NCBI RefSeq assembly: GCF_001545035.1
Contig: NZ_FCOJ02000005.1
Coordinates: forward strand, 1-64,000
Length of the DNA: 64,000 bases
Direction: 5' to 3'
Source: Caballeronia glebae
GTDB lineage: Bacteria > Pseudomonadota > Gammaproteobacteria > Burkholderiales > Burkholderiaceae
The notes beneath the pieces are model-generated. The model made no database searches. It worked only from the letters and a program-made list of their open reading frames with translations, and was not told the DNA's origin. Shown here piece by piece: positions 44,379-55,684 of the stretch (its first letter is position 1; each line of letters starts with the position of its first letter). The position numbers and the translations under genes were made by a program.

Positions 44379-45440
44379 ATGACCCAGAACGCCATTCCTA
44401 AAGCCCCCGCGCGCGCCTACACGCGCGGCGCAGCGCTGCCCGCGCTGCTGCAAAAACGCATCCTGATTCTCGACGGCGCGATGGGCACGATGATCCAGCG
44501 CTACAAGCTCGACGAATCCGCGTATCGCGGCGAGCGCTTCAAGGACTACGGACGCGACATCAAGGGCAACAACGAACTGTTGTCGATCACGCAGCCGCAG
44601 GTCATCCGCGAAATTCACGAGCAGTATCTGGCGGCGGGCGCGGACATTCTGGAAACCAACACGTTCGGCGCCACGCGCGTCGCGCAGGCCGATTACGGCA
44701 TGGAAGACCTCGCGGCGGAGATGAACACCGAGTCGGCGAAGCTCGCGCGCGAAGCCTGCGAAAAGTATTCGACGCCGGAGCGGCCGCGCTTCGTCGCGGG
44801 CGCGATCGGACCGACGCCGAAGACCGCGAGCATTTCGCCGGACGTGAACGATCCGGGCGCGCGCAACGTGAGCTTCGACGAACTGCGCGACGCGTACTAC
44901 GAACAGGCGAAAGCGCTGCTCGACGCCGGCTGCGATCTGTTTCTCGTCGAAACGATCTTCGACACGCTCAACGCAAAGGCCGCGTTGTTCGCGCTCGATC
45001 AACTGTTCGAAGACACCGGCGAACTCCTGCCGATCATGATTTCCGGCACCGTCACCGATGCATCGGGCCGCATTTTGTCCGGGCAAACGGTCGAGGCGTT
45101 CTGGAACTCGCTGCGTCACGCGAAGCCGCTCACGTTCGGCCTGAACTGCGCGCTCGGCGCCGCGCTGATGCGCCCGTACATCGCCGAGCTGGCGAAGCTC
45201 TGCGATACCTACGTGTCCTGCTATCCGAACGCGGGCCTGCCGAATCCGATGAGCGACACCGGCTTCGACGAAACGCCTGACGTAACCTCCGGATTGCTGA
45301 AGGAATTCGCGAGCGCCGGCCTCGTGAATGTCGCGGGCGGTTGCTGCGGCACGACGCCAGAGCACATCGCGGAAATCGCGAAGGCGCTCGCCGAAGTAAA
45401 ACCGCGCGCGTTCCCGTCGCAGTATCGCGAAGTTGCGTAA
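44379..45440 (+). CDS. metH: Methionine synthase, homocysteine-binding subunit (split MetH, part 1)
   Basis: A 353-residue homocysteine S-methyltransferase domain equivalent to the N-terminal module of MetH. It holds homocysteine and zinc for methyl transfer from methylcobalamin. The front reads [18 protein letters not shown], the zinc cysteines are in FGLNCALGA near residue 255 and [12 protein letters not shown] near residue 318. The ATG of [12 protein letters not shown] fits the conserved N terminus. The frame stays open upstream without homology. The remaining modules are encoded by the next gene, 34 bases downstream, so the enzyme is split in two polypeptides that must associate. Confidence 0.93.
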   Translation: MTQNAIPKAPARAYTRGAALPALLQKRILILDGAMGTMIQRYKLDESAYRGERFKDYGRDIKGNNELLSITQPQVIREIHEQYLAAGADILETNTFGATRVAQADYGMEDLAAEMNTESAKLAREACEKYSTPERPRFVAGAIGPTPKTASISPDVNDPGARNVSFDELRDAYYEQAKALLDAGCDLFLVETIFDTLNAKAALFALDQLFEDTGELLPIMISGTVTDASGRILSGQTVEAFWNSLRHAKPLTFGLNCALGAALMRPYIAELAKLCDTYVSCYPNAGLPNPMSDTGFDETPDVTSGLLKEFASAGLVNVAGGCCGTTPEHIAEIAKALAEVKPRAFPSQYREVA

Positions 45441-45474
45441 GCGGCAGCCTGACATCGATAAAGAGATACAAGAC

Positions 45475-48192
<2,718 letters not shown>

Positions 48193-48339
48193 AGTCACGC
48201 CAAAACAACATATCGCGCAACTGATAGCGGGAATATGCACGGAACCGGCGGGAAATTTTTGATTTCCGTAGACTTGTCAGCGCGATAAGGCTGTCGTCGC
48301 GACCGCCAACGCATTCCTTTCGTCAACGGAGAAAGTCGC

Positions 48340-48546
48340 ATGAAGAAGATGACGTCCGCCGTAACCGTAGCGATCGCCGCGGCTTTGCTCGCCGCGTCGA
48401 GTTCCGCCGCGTTTGCGCAGGCGAGCAGCACCGAGGCCTCCTCGTACTCGCCGCCGCAGACCGAGCACAAGAAGAAACCCAAGAAGCCGAAAAAGCCGCA
48501 CACGCCCGCGAAACCCGCAGGCCCGGAAAGCGGCCAGTCGCAGTAA
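48340..48546 (+). CDS. Small exported Lys/Pro-rich protein
   Basis: A 68-residue protein. The first ~27 residues are a signal peptide ending near AAFAQ. The mature part is mostly Ser, then a lysine-proline stretch (HKKKPKKPKKP) and a Pro/Gly tail. GGAG lies at a good distance before the ATG. It is followed by a terminator, so it is a real-looking transcription unit. No family is recognised; a cationic periplasmic or surface-associated peptide is all I would claim. Confidence 0.65.
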   Translation: MKKMTSAVTVAIAAALLAASSSAAFAQASSTEASSYSPPQTEHKKKPKKPKKPHTPAKPAGPESGQSQ

Positions 48547-48600
48547 TACGCAGCAACGCAGCAGCGCGACCGAAGCCGTCAAACGTTTCTTCGGACGAAA

Positions 48601-48635
48601 AAAAACCCGCATCGGCAGCGATGCGGGTTTTTCTT
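48601..48635. terminator. Bidirectional Rho-independent terminator
   Basis: AAACCCGCATCG and CGATGCGGGTTT form a 12-bp stem with loop GCAG, flanked by A-run and T-run. It serves the small exported-protein gene (plus) and the DUF1840 gene (minus). Confidence 0.9.
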
Positions 48636-48662
48636 ATCGACGCTACGAACGACGCCGATCGA

Positions 48663-48989
48663 TCAGACGCCCCAGAGAATGTCCGTGTTGTGCTTTTGCG
48701 CAAGACGCAACATGTCGAGGAACGGATAGGCGCGCTGAGCGAGTCCGATCGGAATCTCGTGCGGCTCGTGGCCCGCTTCGCCTTCGTGGAAATGGCCGTC
48801 GTGCTCGGCGCGCTCTTTCTTGTCGGTGACGACGGCCGCTTCGAGTTTCTGGATGGCCGCGGGCAGGTCTTCGTGCGTGATGACGCCTCGCGCCGTGAGC
48901 TGCTTGCCGATGATGCCGAGGAGATATTCCGCGAGGTTTTCGAGCATCATGACGTCCGGTGCGGACGGCGTTTTGAATGTGATCAGCAT
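48663..48989 (-). CDS. DUF1840 domain protein
   Basis: A 108-residue soluble protein of the DUF1840 family, restricted mainly to beta-proteobacteria. The start MLITFKTPSAPDVMMLEN is conserved; the frame extends 108 bases upstream without homology. The middle has a His/Glu-rich segment (EHDGHFHEGEAGHEPHE) that could bind a metal, and the C terminus is HNTDILWGV. It is divergent from argS and ends at a shared terminator. Function is unknown. Confidence 0.82.
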   Translation of the reverse strand: MLITFKTPSAPDVMMLENLAEYLLGIIGKQLTARGVITHEDLPAAIQKLEAAVVTDKKERAEHDGHFHEGEAGHEPHEIPIGLAQRAYPFLDMLRLAQKHNTDILWGV

Positions 48990-49087
48990 GGCATGGTCCT
49001 TTTGTTTATGTGGATCATAAGCGGTTTGCAAACGAAACGCGCAGACGAGCCGGTCTCCCTGACAACATGACGACACCCTGATTCGAC

Positions 49088-49107
49088 ATATTAGCACCTG
49101 CTAAAAT
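49088..49107. promoter_or_regulatory. Palindrome over the argS -10 element
   Basis: TTAGCA-CC-TGCTAA (49091-49104) has perfect arms, extending to 9-base arms with one mismatch. It overlaps the probable argS -10, TAAAAT (49102-49107). It lies between divergent argS and the DUF1840 gene. A repressor site is plausible; the regulator is unknown. Confidence 0.4.
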
Positions 49108-49255
49108 CCCCACTTTATGTGGTAGTCGGCTCCGTTCTCCGTTCGGCCGCCGACACCTCATTCCTGGACCAACGCGTCGCGAAGTCGCCCTTCCGAGTCG
49201 GCACGCACGCCGGAACGCGCCCCGTCAGCCCTCGCTCCACTGGATCACATTCAGC

Positions 49256-51040
49256 ATGCTGCCCGCACATAAACACACTCTCGAAACGCTCATCACCGAC
49301 GCGGTCAAGCAGGTCGCGCAAGCCACGCACGGCGCCAGCGAAGCGGCCTTCGTCACGCCCGCGATCGTCCTCGAACGACCGAAGGTCGCGGCTCACGGCG
49401 ACGTGGCGTCGAACGTCGCGATGCAGCTCGCCAAGCCGCTGCGCGCGAATCCGCGCCAGCTCGCGCAGCAGATTGTCGATGCGCTGCTCGGCCTGCCGGC
49501 CGCGAAGGGTCTCGTCGAGAGCGCCGAAGTGGCGGGTCCCGGCTTCATCAATCTGCGTCTTTCAGCGACGGCGAAGCAAGACGTGATCCCGGCCGTGCTC
49601 GCCGACGCCGCCGCGTTCGGCCGTTCGACGCGCGATGCCGGCCGGCACGTGCTTGTCGAGTTCGTGTCGGCGAATCCGACCGGCCCGCTTCACGTCGGCC
49701 ACGGCCGCCAGGCGGCGCTCGGCGATGCGCTCTCGAATCTGCTCGAAACGCAGGGCTACGACGTGCACCGCGAGTTCTACTACAACGACGCGGGCGTGCA
49801 GATCAACAACCTCGCGATCTCGACGCAACTGCGCGCGCGCGGCCTCAAGCCGGGCGACGCCGAATGGCCGGAAGCCGCGTACAACGGCGAGTACATCGCC
49901 GATATCGCGCGCGACTACATGGCGGGCGAAACCGTCGCGGCGAAGGACGGCGAGCCGGTGAAGGGCAAAGGCGACGTGGAGAATCTCGAAGCCATTCGTC
50001 ATTTCGCGGTGGCGTATCTGCGTCACGAGCAGGACATGGATCTGACCGCGTTCGGCGTGAAGTTCGACCAGTTCTATCTGGAGTCGGCGCTGTACAAGGA
50101 AGGCCGCGTCGAGAAGACGGTCGCGGCGCTCGTCGATGCGGGCAAGACCTATGAGCAGGACGGCGCGCTGTGGCTGCGCACCACCGACGACGGCGACGAC
50201 AAAGACCGCGTGATGAAGAAATCCGACGGCACCTACACGTACTTCGTGCCGGACGTCGCGTATCACGTGACCAAGTGGGAGCGCGGCTACACGAAGGTCA
50301 TCAACATTCAGGGCTCGGACCATCACGGCACGATCGCACGCGTGCGCGCCGGGCTGCAAGGACTCGGCGTCGGCATTCCGAAGGGCTATCCCGACTACGT
50401 GCTGCACAAGATGGTGACGGTCATGCGCGACGGCCAGGAAGTGAAAATCTCCAAGCGCGCGGGCAGTTACGTGACGGTGCGCGATCTGATCGAATGGTCG
50501 GGCGGCCTCGCGCCGGGCCACGAGACCGCGCCCGATCAGATCGACGAAGACACCATCCGCCGCGGCCGCGACGCCGTGCGCTTCTTCCTCATCTCGCGCA
50601 AGGCCGATACCGAATTCGTGTTCGACATCGACCTCGCGCTCAAGCAGAACGACGAGAATCCGGTCTACTACGTGCAATACGCGCACGCGCGCATCTGCAC
50701 AATTCTCAACGACTGGAAGATGCGCTACGCGGGCGACATCGCAGAAGCGGCCAAGGCCGACCTCTCGCCGCTGTCGAGCGACCGCGCAATGGCGTTGCTC
50801 AACAAGCTCGCCGAATTCCCCGAAATGCTTGCGCACGCCGCCGACGAACTCGCGCCGCACGCGGTCGCGTTCTATCTGCGCGATCTCGCTGGCGAATTTC
50901 ACTCGTTCTACAATGCGGAGCGCGTGCTCGTGGACGACGAAAAGGAACGCACAGCGCGCATCGCGCTGCTCGCCGCGACGCGTCAGGTTCTCGAAAACGG
51001 TCTCGCGACCATCGGCGTTTCCGCTCCTCAAAAGATGTGA
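49256..51040 (+). CDS. argS: Arginyl-tRNA synthetase
   Basis: A 594-residue class I synthetase that charges tRNA-Arg. The N-terminal Add-1 domain is followed by [26 protein letters not shown] HIGH motif (HVGH near residue 145). The KMSKS position reads KISKR in [12 protein letters not shown] near residue 400, a known variation in ArgRS. The C-terminal DALR anticodon-binding domain ends in [16 protein letters not shown]. The length and order match the family. It is followed by a SPOR-domain gene with its own promoter. Confidence 0.95.
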   Translation: MLPAHKHTLETLITDAVKQVAQATHGASEAAFVTPAIVLERPKVAAHGDVASNVAMQLAKPLRANPRQLAQQIVDALLGLPAAKGLVESAEVAGPGFINLRLSATAKQDVIPAVLADAAAFGRSTRDAGRHVLVEFVSANPTGPLHVGHGRQAALGDALSNLLETQGYDVHREFYYNDAGVQINNLAISTQLRARGLKPGDAEWPEAAYNGEYIADIARDYMAGETVAAKDGEPVKGKGDVENLEAIRHFAVAYLRHEQDMDLTAFGVKFDQFYLESALYKEGRVEKTVAALVDAGKTYEQDGALWLRTTDDGDDKDRVMKKSDGTYTYFVPDVAYHVTKWERGYTKVINIQGSDHHGTIARVRAGLQGLGVGIPKGYPDYVLHKMVTVMRDGQEVKISKRAGSYVTVRDLIEWSGGLAPGHETAPDQIDEDTIRRGRDAVRFFLISRKADTEFVFDIDLALKQNDENPVYYVQYAHARICTILNDWKMRYAGDIAEAAKADLSPLSSDRAMALLNKLAEFPEMLAHAADELAPHAVAFYLRDLAGEFHSFYNAERVLVDDEKERTARIALLAATRQVLENGLATIGVSAPQKM

Positions 51041-51122
51041 GCCTCTGCCGCGCACGCCCGGAATTCAGAATTTTCGGCGTGCGCGAACAGATGCCTGGCG
51101 CGGGCTTGTCTTGAGCCGCCGC

Positions 51123-51128
51123 TATAAT
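51123..51128 (+). promoter_or_regulatory. -10 element of the SPOR-domain gene
   Basis: CGCTATAAT gives a consensus TATAAT, 41 bases before the ATG at 51170, with AGGTGA between as ribosome-binding site. Confidence 0.5.
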
Positions 51129-51169
51129 CGTCGCCCAACCAGAAGACTCTCTCGCAGGTGATTCATACG

Positions 51170-51958
51170 ATGGCACAACCACGCCGCACATCGAAGCAGT
51201 CGAAGCAGTCGAAGCAAACGGGCGGAACGTTCATCGGCATCGTGCTGGGCCTGATCGTCGGCCTCGCGATCGCCGTTATCGTCGCGCTGTACATCACGCG
51301 TGCGCCTACGCCGTTCGTGGCGAAGGTCGCGCCGCCGCCGTCCGAGGCCAACTCCGCCCCCGCCGCCGCGCAACCGTACGATCCGAATCGTCCGCTGCAA
51401 GGCAAGACGCCGGGCCAGGCGGTGCCGCAAGCCGCGCAGCCCACGCCGCCCAACACCGCGCCGGGCCAGACCAACAATCAGACGCAGTCGTCGGGCATGC
51501 TCGACGAGCCGCAGATCGTCGAAGTGCCGCCGTCGGGCGCAACGGCGTCCGTGCCCAAGACCGCGAGCACGACGCCTGCGAAGAAGCCGGAACCCACGCC
51601 GAACGCGCCCGCGGTGCCAACCCCGCCCGCCGCGACGAGCAACGCGAACGCCACGCCGCCTAAGGCCGGCTCCGCGCCCACGACGGCGAAAACCACGCCG
51701 CCCGCGCCGGGCGAGCCGAACACGGGCTACTTCCTGCAGGTCGGCGCGTACAAGACGCAGGCGGATGCCGAACAGCAACGCGCGCGTCTCGGCTTTCAGG
51801 GTTTCGAATCGAAGGTCACGCAACGCGATGCGGGCGGCGTGACGTACTATCGCGTGCGCATCGGGCCGTTCGCGAAGTTCGAGGACATGAACACCGCGCG
51901 TCAGCGTCTGTCCGACGCGGGCGTCGATACCGCCGTGATCCGTTTCTCGAAGCAATAA
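51170..51958 (+). CDS. SPOR-domain membrane protein, FtsN-like
   Basis: A 262-residue bitopic protein. A basic cytoplasmic front (PRRTSKQSKQSKQ) precedes one membrane helix (FIGIVLGLIVGLAIAVIVALYI). A ~130-residue Pro/Ala/Thr-rich linker leads to a SPOR domain at about residues 180-258 (YFLQVGAYKTQADAEQQRARL, ending VDTAVIRF), which binds denuded glycan at the division site. Topology is that of FtsN, though the essential short FtsN segment cannot be identified by eye. A GTG four codons upstream is an alternative start. It lies between argS and dsbA. Confidence 0.88.
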   Translation: MAQPRRTSKQSKQSKQTGGTFIGIVLGLIVGLAIAVIVALYITRAPTPFVAKVAPPPSEANSAPAAAQPYDPNRPLQGKTPGQAVPQAAQPTPPNTAPGQTNNQTQSSGMLDEPQIVEVPPSGATASVPKTASTTPAKKPEPTPNAPAVPTPPAATSNANATPPKAGSAPTTAKTTPPAPGEPNTGYFLQVGAYKTQADAEQQRARLGFQGFESKVTQRDAGGVTYYRVRIGPFAKFEDMNTARQRLSDAGVDTAVIRFSKQ

Positions 51959-51979
51959 CGCAGCAAACGTAGTCGACGT

Positions 51980-52011
51980 GCCTGCGCGCCGCAAGACGGC
52001 GGCGCGCAGGC
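51980..52011. terminator. Strong GC hairpin after the SPOR-domain gene
   Basis: GCCTGCGCGCCGC and GCGGCGCGCAGGC form a perfect 13-bp stem with a 6-base loop. No T-run follows, so intrinsic termination is unsure; a transcript-end or processing structure is possible. Confidence 0.45.
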
Positions 52012-52037
52012 GACGGGCGCCGCGCGTTCAAGCGTGG

Positions 52038-52065
52038 CGCAAGAGTGGCTTAAGGGTGGTTTAAG
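52038..52065 (+). promoter_or_regulatory. PmrA/QseB-type direct-repeat box upstream of dsbA
   Basis: CTTAAG-GGTGG-TTTAAG (52049-52065) fits the PmrA (BasR) and QseB consensus yTTAAk-N5-yTTAAk exactly. A third, degenerate unit CGCAAG-AGTGG lies one 11-base period upstream (52038-52048). The box ends 67 bases before the dsbA start. Basis is consensus match only; no such regulator is in the window. Confidence 0.5.
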
Positions 52066-52132
52066 CGTCTTATGTCCCACTTACGGACCTGCTTCCTGTT
52101 CCCTCGCGTTTCCATTGCGTACCTCTTCAATC

Positions 52133-52780
52133 ATGAAAAAAATCTTTAGCGCGTTGGCTCTCTCCCTTGGCATCGCAGCCGCTTCCATGAGCGTCGCGAA
52201 TTCGGCGGCGGCCGCGCCTACCGCCGGCAAGGAATACACCGTGCTGCAGGCGCCTCAGCCGATCGCCGCGCCTGCGGGCAAGGTCGAGGTCATCGAGTTC
52301 TTCTGGTACGGCTGCCCGCACTGCAACGAATTCGAGCCGTACCTGGAGGCATGGTCGAAGAAGCAAGGGCCGGACGTCGTGTTCAAGCGCGTGCCGGTGG
52401 CGTTCCGCGACGACTTCATTCCGCACTCGAAGATGTATCACGCGCTCGACGCGCTCGGCGTGGCGGAAAAGCTCGCGCCGGCCGTGTTCAACGAAATCCA
52501 CGTGAAGAAGAACTATCTGCTGACGCCGCAGGCGCAGGCTGATTTCCTCAAGACGCAGGGCGTCGACCCGAAGAAGTACATGGACGCGTATAACTCGTTC
52601 TCGACGCAAAGCGCCGTGCAGCGCGACGCCAAGCTCATGCAGGATTACAAGATCGACGGCGTGCCGACGGTCGTCGTGCAGGGCAAGTACGAAACCGGCC
52701 CGGCAATGACCAATAGCCTGCCGGGCACGACGCAGGTCATGGACTTCCTCGTCCAGCAAGTCCGCGACAAGAAGCTCTGA
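52133..52780 (+). CDS. dsbA: Thiol:disulfide interchange protein DsbA
   Basis: A 215-residue periplasmic oxidase that puts disulfides into exported proteins. The signal peptide (MKKIFSALALSLG to AAAAP) precedes a thioredoxin-like fold with an inserted helical domain. The active site is FWYGCPHCNEFEPYL with CPHC near residue 63, and the cis-proline is in DGVPTVVVQG. The start is the ATG of MKKIFSAL; the frame extends upstream without homology. A PmrA/QseB-type box lies in its promoter region. The partner DsbB is not in the window. The SDR gene begins 17 bases downstream. Confidence 0.95.
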   Translation: MKKIFSALALSLGIAAASMSVANSAAAAPTAGKEYTVLQAPQPIAAPAGKVEVIEFFWYGCPHCNEFEPYLEAWSKKQGPDVVFKRVPVAFRDDFIPHSKMYHALDALGVAEKLAPAVFNEIHVKKNYLLTPQAQADFLKTQGVDPKKYMDAYNSFSTQSAVQRDAKLMQDYKIDGVPTVVVQGKYETGPAMTNSLPGTTQVMDFLVQQVRDKKL

Positions 52781-52797
52781 AACCCGCTCGCGCCGGT

Positions 52798-53571
52798 ATG
52801 GATGCAGTTCGCCTGAAGGTCTTCATCACTGGCGCGTCGAGCGGCATCGGCCTTGCGCTGGCCGAGGAATACGCGAAGCGCGGGGCCGTGCTCGGCCTCG
52901 TCGCCCGCCGCGCCGATTCTCTCGCCGCATTCGCGGCCCGTCATCCGCAAAACGCGATCTCCATTTATCCCGCCGACGTGCGCGACGCCGATGCGCTCGC
53001 CGATGCCGCGCGTCGCTTCATCGCGGAGCACGGCGCGGCGGATATCGTCATCGCGAACGCGGGCATGAGTCGCGGCGCGCTGACGGGCCACGGCGATCTC
53101 GACACCTTCCGCGCCGTGATGGACGTGAACTACTTCGGCATGGTCGCGACGTTCGAGCCGTTCGTCGCCTCGATGACGGCCGCGCGGCGCGGCACGCTAG
53201 TGGGCATTGCGAGCGTCGCGGGCGTGCGCGGGCTGCCGGGCGGCGGCGCGTACAGCGCGTCGAAATCGGCGGTGGCGAAGTATCTGGAAGCATTGCGCGT
53301 CGAGATGCGGCCGCTCGGCGTGGCCGTCGTCACGATCGCGCCGGGCTACGTGCGCTCGGAAATGACCGCGCACAATCCATATCGCATGCCCTTTCTCATG
53401 GACGCCGACCGCTTCGCCGCGAAAGCCGCCGGTGCGATCGAACGCAAGGTGCGCTACGCGACGTTTCCGTGGCAGATGCGCATCGCGGGCATGCTGATGC
53501 ACGCGCTCCCGCGCTGGTTCTACGACGCGCTCGCCGAGCGCGCGCCGCGCAAGCCACGCGCGGACGGGTGA
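52798..53571 (+). CDS. SDR-family oxidoreductase
   Basis: A 257-residue classical short-chain dehydrogenase. The cofactor loop is ITGASSGIGLALAEEY near residue 10, NAGM lies in IVIANAGMSRGAL, and the catalytic Tyr-Lys pair is in GGAYSASKSAVAKYLEAL with the serine in GIASVAGVRG. The basic residue after the second strand (VARRADS) suggests NADP preference. The hydrophobic ending MRIAGMLMHALPRWFYDALAERAPRK is characteristic of the DsbA-neighbouring SDRs (YqjQ-like). It is 17 bases after dsbA, so cotranscribed. The substrate is unknown. Confidence 0.9.
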   Translation: MDAVRLKVFITGASSGIGLALAEEYAKRGAVLGLVARRADSLAAFAARHPQNAISIYPADVRDADALADAARRFIAEHGAADIVIANAGMSRGALTGHGDLDTFRAVMDVNYFGMVATFEPFVASMTAARRGTLVGIASVAGVRGLPGGGAYSASKSAVAKYLEALRVEMRPLGVAVVTIAPGYVRSEMTAHNPYRMPFLMDADRFAAKAAGAIERKVRYATFPWQMRIAGMLMHALPRWFYDALAERAPRKPRADG

Positions 53572-53607
53572 AAAAAACCGGCTGCGCGAAAACGCAGCCG
53601 GTTTTTT
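53571..53607. terminator. Bidirectional Rho-independent terminator
   Basis: CCGGCTGCG and CGCAGCCGG form a 9-bp stem around 6 bases, with a run of seven A before and six T after. It ends the dsbA-SDR transcript and can also end DUF3443 transcription from the other strand. Confidence 0.9.
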
Positions 53608-53659
53608 CATTGGACGGACCGCCTGACCGGAACCGCTCTCCGGTCAGGCCATCGGCACG

Positions 53660-54970
53660 TCAGAACGCCACGTAGGCCGGGTTGTTCGGCAACTCGTATC
53701 CGACGTAAACATGTCGGCCGAAGAAGAACGGCAGGCCGAAGTCGAAGTAGCTGGCCATCCCCAACTGACCACCGAGACTGTTGAAGGCAAACTTGTTCTT
53801 GCCTTGAGTCAGCGTGCTCGCGTTGGCGAGCAGGAACGGCACGACCGCGCTGTTGCCTTCGGTGCCCTTGATCGTCGTCGACAGCGACTGCGACGAGGTC
53901 GGGCAATAGAACGCCGTCGAACCCGAGCACAGCGGAAAGCTGTCCTGGAAGAAGTTGCCGTTCGATCCTGTGTCGAAGAAGGTCGTGTAGGACTTGCCCT
54001 TGTACGTGCCGTTCAGGTCGCCGTAGGGGTCCGTGCCGTACTTCGTCACATTAGCGACCGCGTTGTTGCTCTGCGTGCCGATGCCGAATATCAGCACGCC
54101 GGTCGCGCTGGCCGAGCCGCTATCGGAAACCGGCGGCAACTGCACGATCACGCCGTTGTTGTCGACCGGGAACTTCGCGACCGGATTCGTCACCTGCTGG
54201 GCGAGCGGCACCGCGACGCCCGTGCAATTCGCGCCGTTGGTGCACGAGAAGTACATCGCGTTGAGCGGCGTGCTCACGCATCCGTTGCCGCAGTCGTAGG
54301 TCTGCGTGCCGATGCCGAGAATGCCGTTCGCGCCGATGTCCGCGATCGAGTTTTCGTCGCTGCCGGATGGACACCCGTTATCGCCGGTCGGCGCCGCCGA
54401 CGCGTCGAGATCGCCGATGATCTGAAGCGGCACGCCCGACGCCACTTCCGTGCCGATCTTCACGTCGGCCGTGCGCACGGTGCCCCACGTGTAGCCGTCG
54501 GCGAAGCCGGCGCATTCGGCGAGCTGCCCGCCGTTGGACGCGCGCGCGTTCGGCAGGCTGCCGAGCACGTTCTGCGCCGCCGATCCGAGAATGCGCAGGC
54601 CGAAGGACGCCGTATCGACCTGAATGTTGTCGATGGTCTGACACACCGACGAACCCGGCGCGCACACCGTTACCGAGACGTTCGGAATGTTGACGAAGCC
54701 CGCGACGCCGGAATTGACGTTGATCGGCACCGCGTTCGTGCCGTTGGGCGAACCAGGCTGCGCGTTCGCGCTGCTGGTGCTCGAACTGCCGCCCGAGCCG
54801 CCGCCAGAGCCGCCCGACGAACCGCCGTTGCTGGAGCTGGAGCTGGAGTCATCGCCGCCGCCGCCGCAGGCCGCGAGCATGACGGAGAGGCAAACAACGC
54901 CGAGCCAGCGGGCGAAGCCGCCGCGTCGGGAGGAAGAGAGTGCGGGATGGCTGAGTGTCGTTCCATGCAT
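53660..54970 (-). CDS. DUF3443 lipoprotein with pepsin-like motifs
   Basis: A 436-residue exported lipoprotein. The lipobox LAAC places the lipidated cysteine at residue 35, followed by a Gly/Ser-rich linker to ~80. The rest shows two lobes. Lobe one has QVDTAS at 117-122 and NGILGIG at 215-221, the first-Asp and hydrophobic-hydrophobic-Gly motifs of A1 aspartic peptidases. Lobe two has FGIGTQSNN at 295-303 and TTFFDTGS at 329-336, the second DTGS. The first motif has Ala in place of Gly (DTAS). Several cysteine pairs could form disulfides. Proteolytic activity is inferred, not shown. The start is the ATG of MHGTTLSHP. It follows the DUF2844 gene by 17 bases. Confidence 0.85.
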   Translation of the reverse strand: MHGTTLSHPALSSSRRGGFARWLGVVCLSVMLAACGGGGDDSSSSSSNGGSSGGSGGGSGGSSSTSSANAQPGSPNGTNAVPINVNSGVAGFVNIPNVSVTVCAPGSSVCQTIDNIQVDTASFGLRILGSAAQNVLGSLPNARASNGGQLAECAGFADGYTWGTVRTADVKIGTEVASGVPLQIIGDLDASAAPTGDNGCPSGSDENSIADIGANGILGIGTQTYDCGNGCVSTPLNAMYFSCTNGANCTGVAVPLAQQVTNPVAKFPVDNNGVIVQLPPVSDSGSASATGVLIFGIGTQSNNAVANVTKYGTDPYGDLNGTYKGKSYTTFFDTGSNGNFFQDSFPLCSGSTAFYCPTSSQSLSTTIKGTEGNSAVVPFLLANASTLTQGKNKFAFNSLGGQLGMASYFDFGLPFFFGRHVYVGYELPNNPAYVAF

Positions 54971-54987
54971 ACTGAGTCTCCCGTCGC

Positions 54988-55518
54988 TTACTGGATGTCG
55001 CTGGCGGACACGCCGGCAGGCAACGATTGCGGCAAATACGCGCTGCCCGCGAACGAGCCCATGTGACCGCCCGAATCGACGACGAGCCCCGAGCCTTGCA
55101 CGCTCACCGGCCCGCGTCCGCCGCGCGCGGCGCGCTGCGCCTTCAGGCCTTGCTGATATTGCGGGAAATAGCTGCCGAGCAGGCTGGCGAGATCCGGCAC
55201 GCGCGGCCCGTGCCACGCGATGCCGAACACGACACCTTCCGTGGACAAATATTCGTTGATGACCGTTCCGCTCGCGAGCGTGGTCGAGCGAACGGTGTAG
55301 TTCGCGGCCGACGTCGTCGTTGCGCTCGACGCGCCGCTTGCGACGGCCGCACGCGCGACGGCCTTCGCGGACGTCGCCGTGGCGCCTTTCGGCGCGCTCA
55401 TCGGCTCGCCGCCGAGCACTGCGTAGGCGGGCGCCGCCACGCTCACGCACAGCGCGCCGGCGACGAATGCCAACGCGCTTACAAGATGCCCATGACGGGA
55501 TTGCTTCGGTGCCTTCAC
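54988..55518 (-). CDS. DUF2844 exported protein
   Basis: A 176-residue exported protein. A signal peptide ends near AAPAYA, and the mature part starts VLGGEPMSAPKG. A low-complexity Ala/Ser/Thr stretch precedes the conserved core VFGIAWHGPRVPDLASLLG near residue 100. The GTG start at 55518 is preceded by AGGAGG five bases upstream, a very good ribosome-binding site, and there is no better start. The DUF3443 gene is 17 bases downstream, and these two families occur as neighbours in Burkholderiaceae, which suggests they work together, possibly as a substrate or partner of the pepsin-like lipoprotein. Function is unknown. Confidence 0.82.
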   Translation of the reverse strand: MKAPKQSRHGHLVSALAFVAGALCVSVAAPAYAVLGGEPMSAPKGATATSAKAVARAAVASGASSATTTSAANYTVRSTTLASGTVINEYLSTEGVVFGIAWHGPRVPDLASLLGSYFPQYQQGLKAQRAARGGRGPVSVQGSGLVVDSGGHMGSFAGSAYLPQSLPAGVSASDIQ

Positions 55519-55617
55519 TGGGCCTCCTATCGGTTATCCGCCGGCCGTGCGACTGCGCTCATGGCCGGAGCTCGACGATTGAGTGACAGATGCGCCACCG
55601 CATTTCGCCCCTATTTT

Positions 55618-55673
55618 GTCCTAGTGCGAACACCGTCAGTATGCCAGCCGCAAGGAATAGTCCTAGTGTTCGC
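55618..55673. repeat. Repeats in the DUF2844 promoter region
   Basis: GTCCTAGTG occurs at 55618-55626 and 55660-55668, 42 bases apart (four helical turns). GCGAACAC (55626-55633) and GTGTTCGC (55666-55673) form an inverted pair next to them. AGGA-ATAG-TCCT (55653-55664) is a further dyad. All lie 100-155 bases upstream of the DUF2844 start, suggesting a shared operator. Confidence 0.4.
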
Positions 55674-55684
55674 AAGCGCACACA

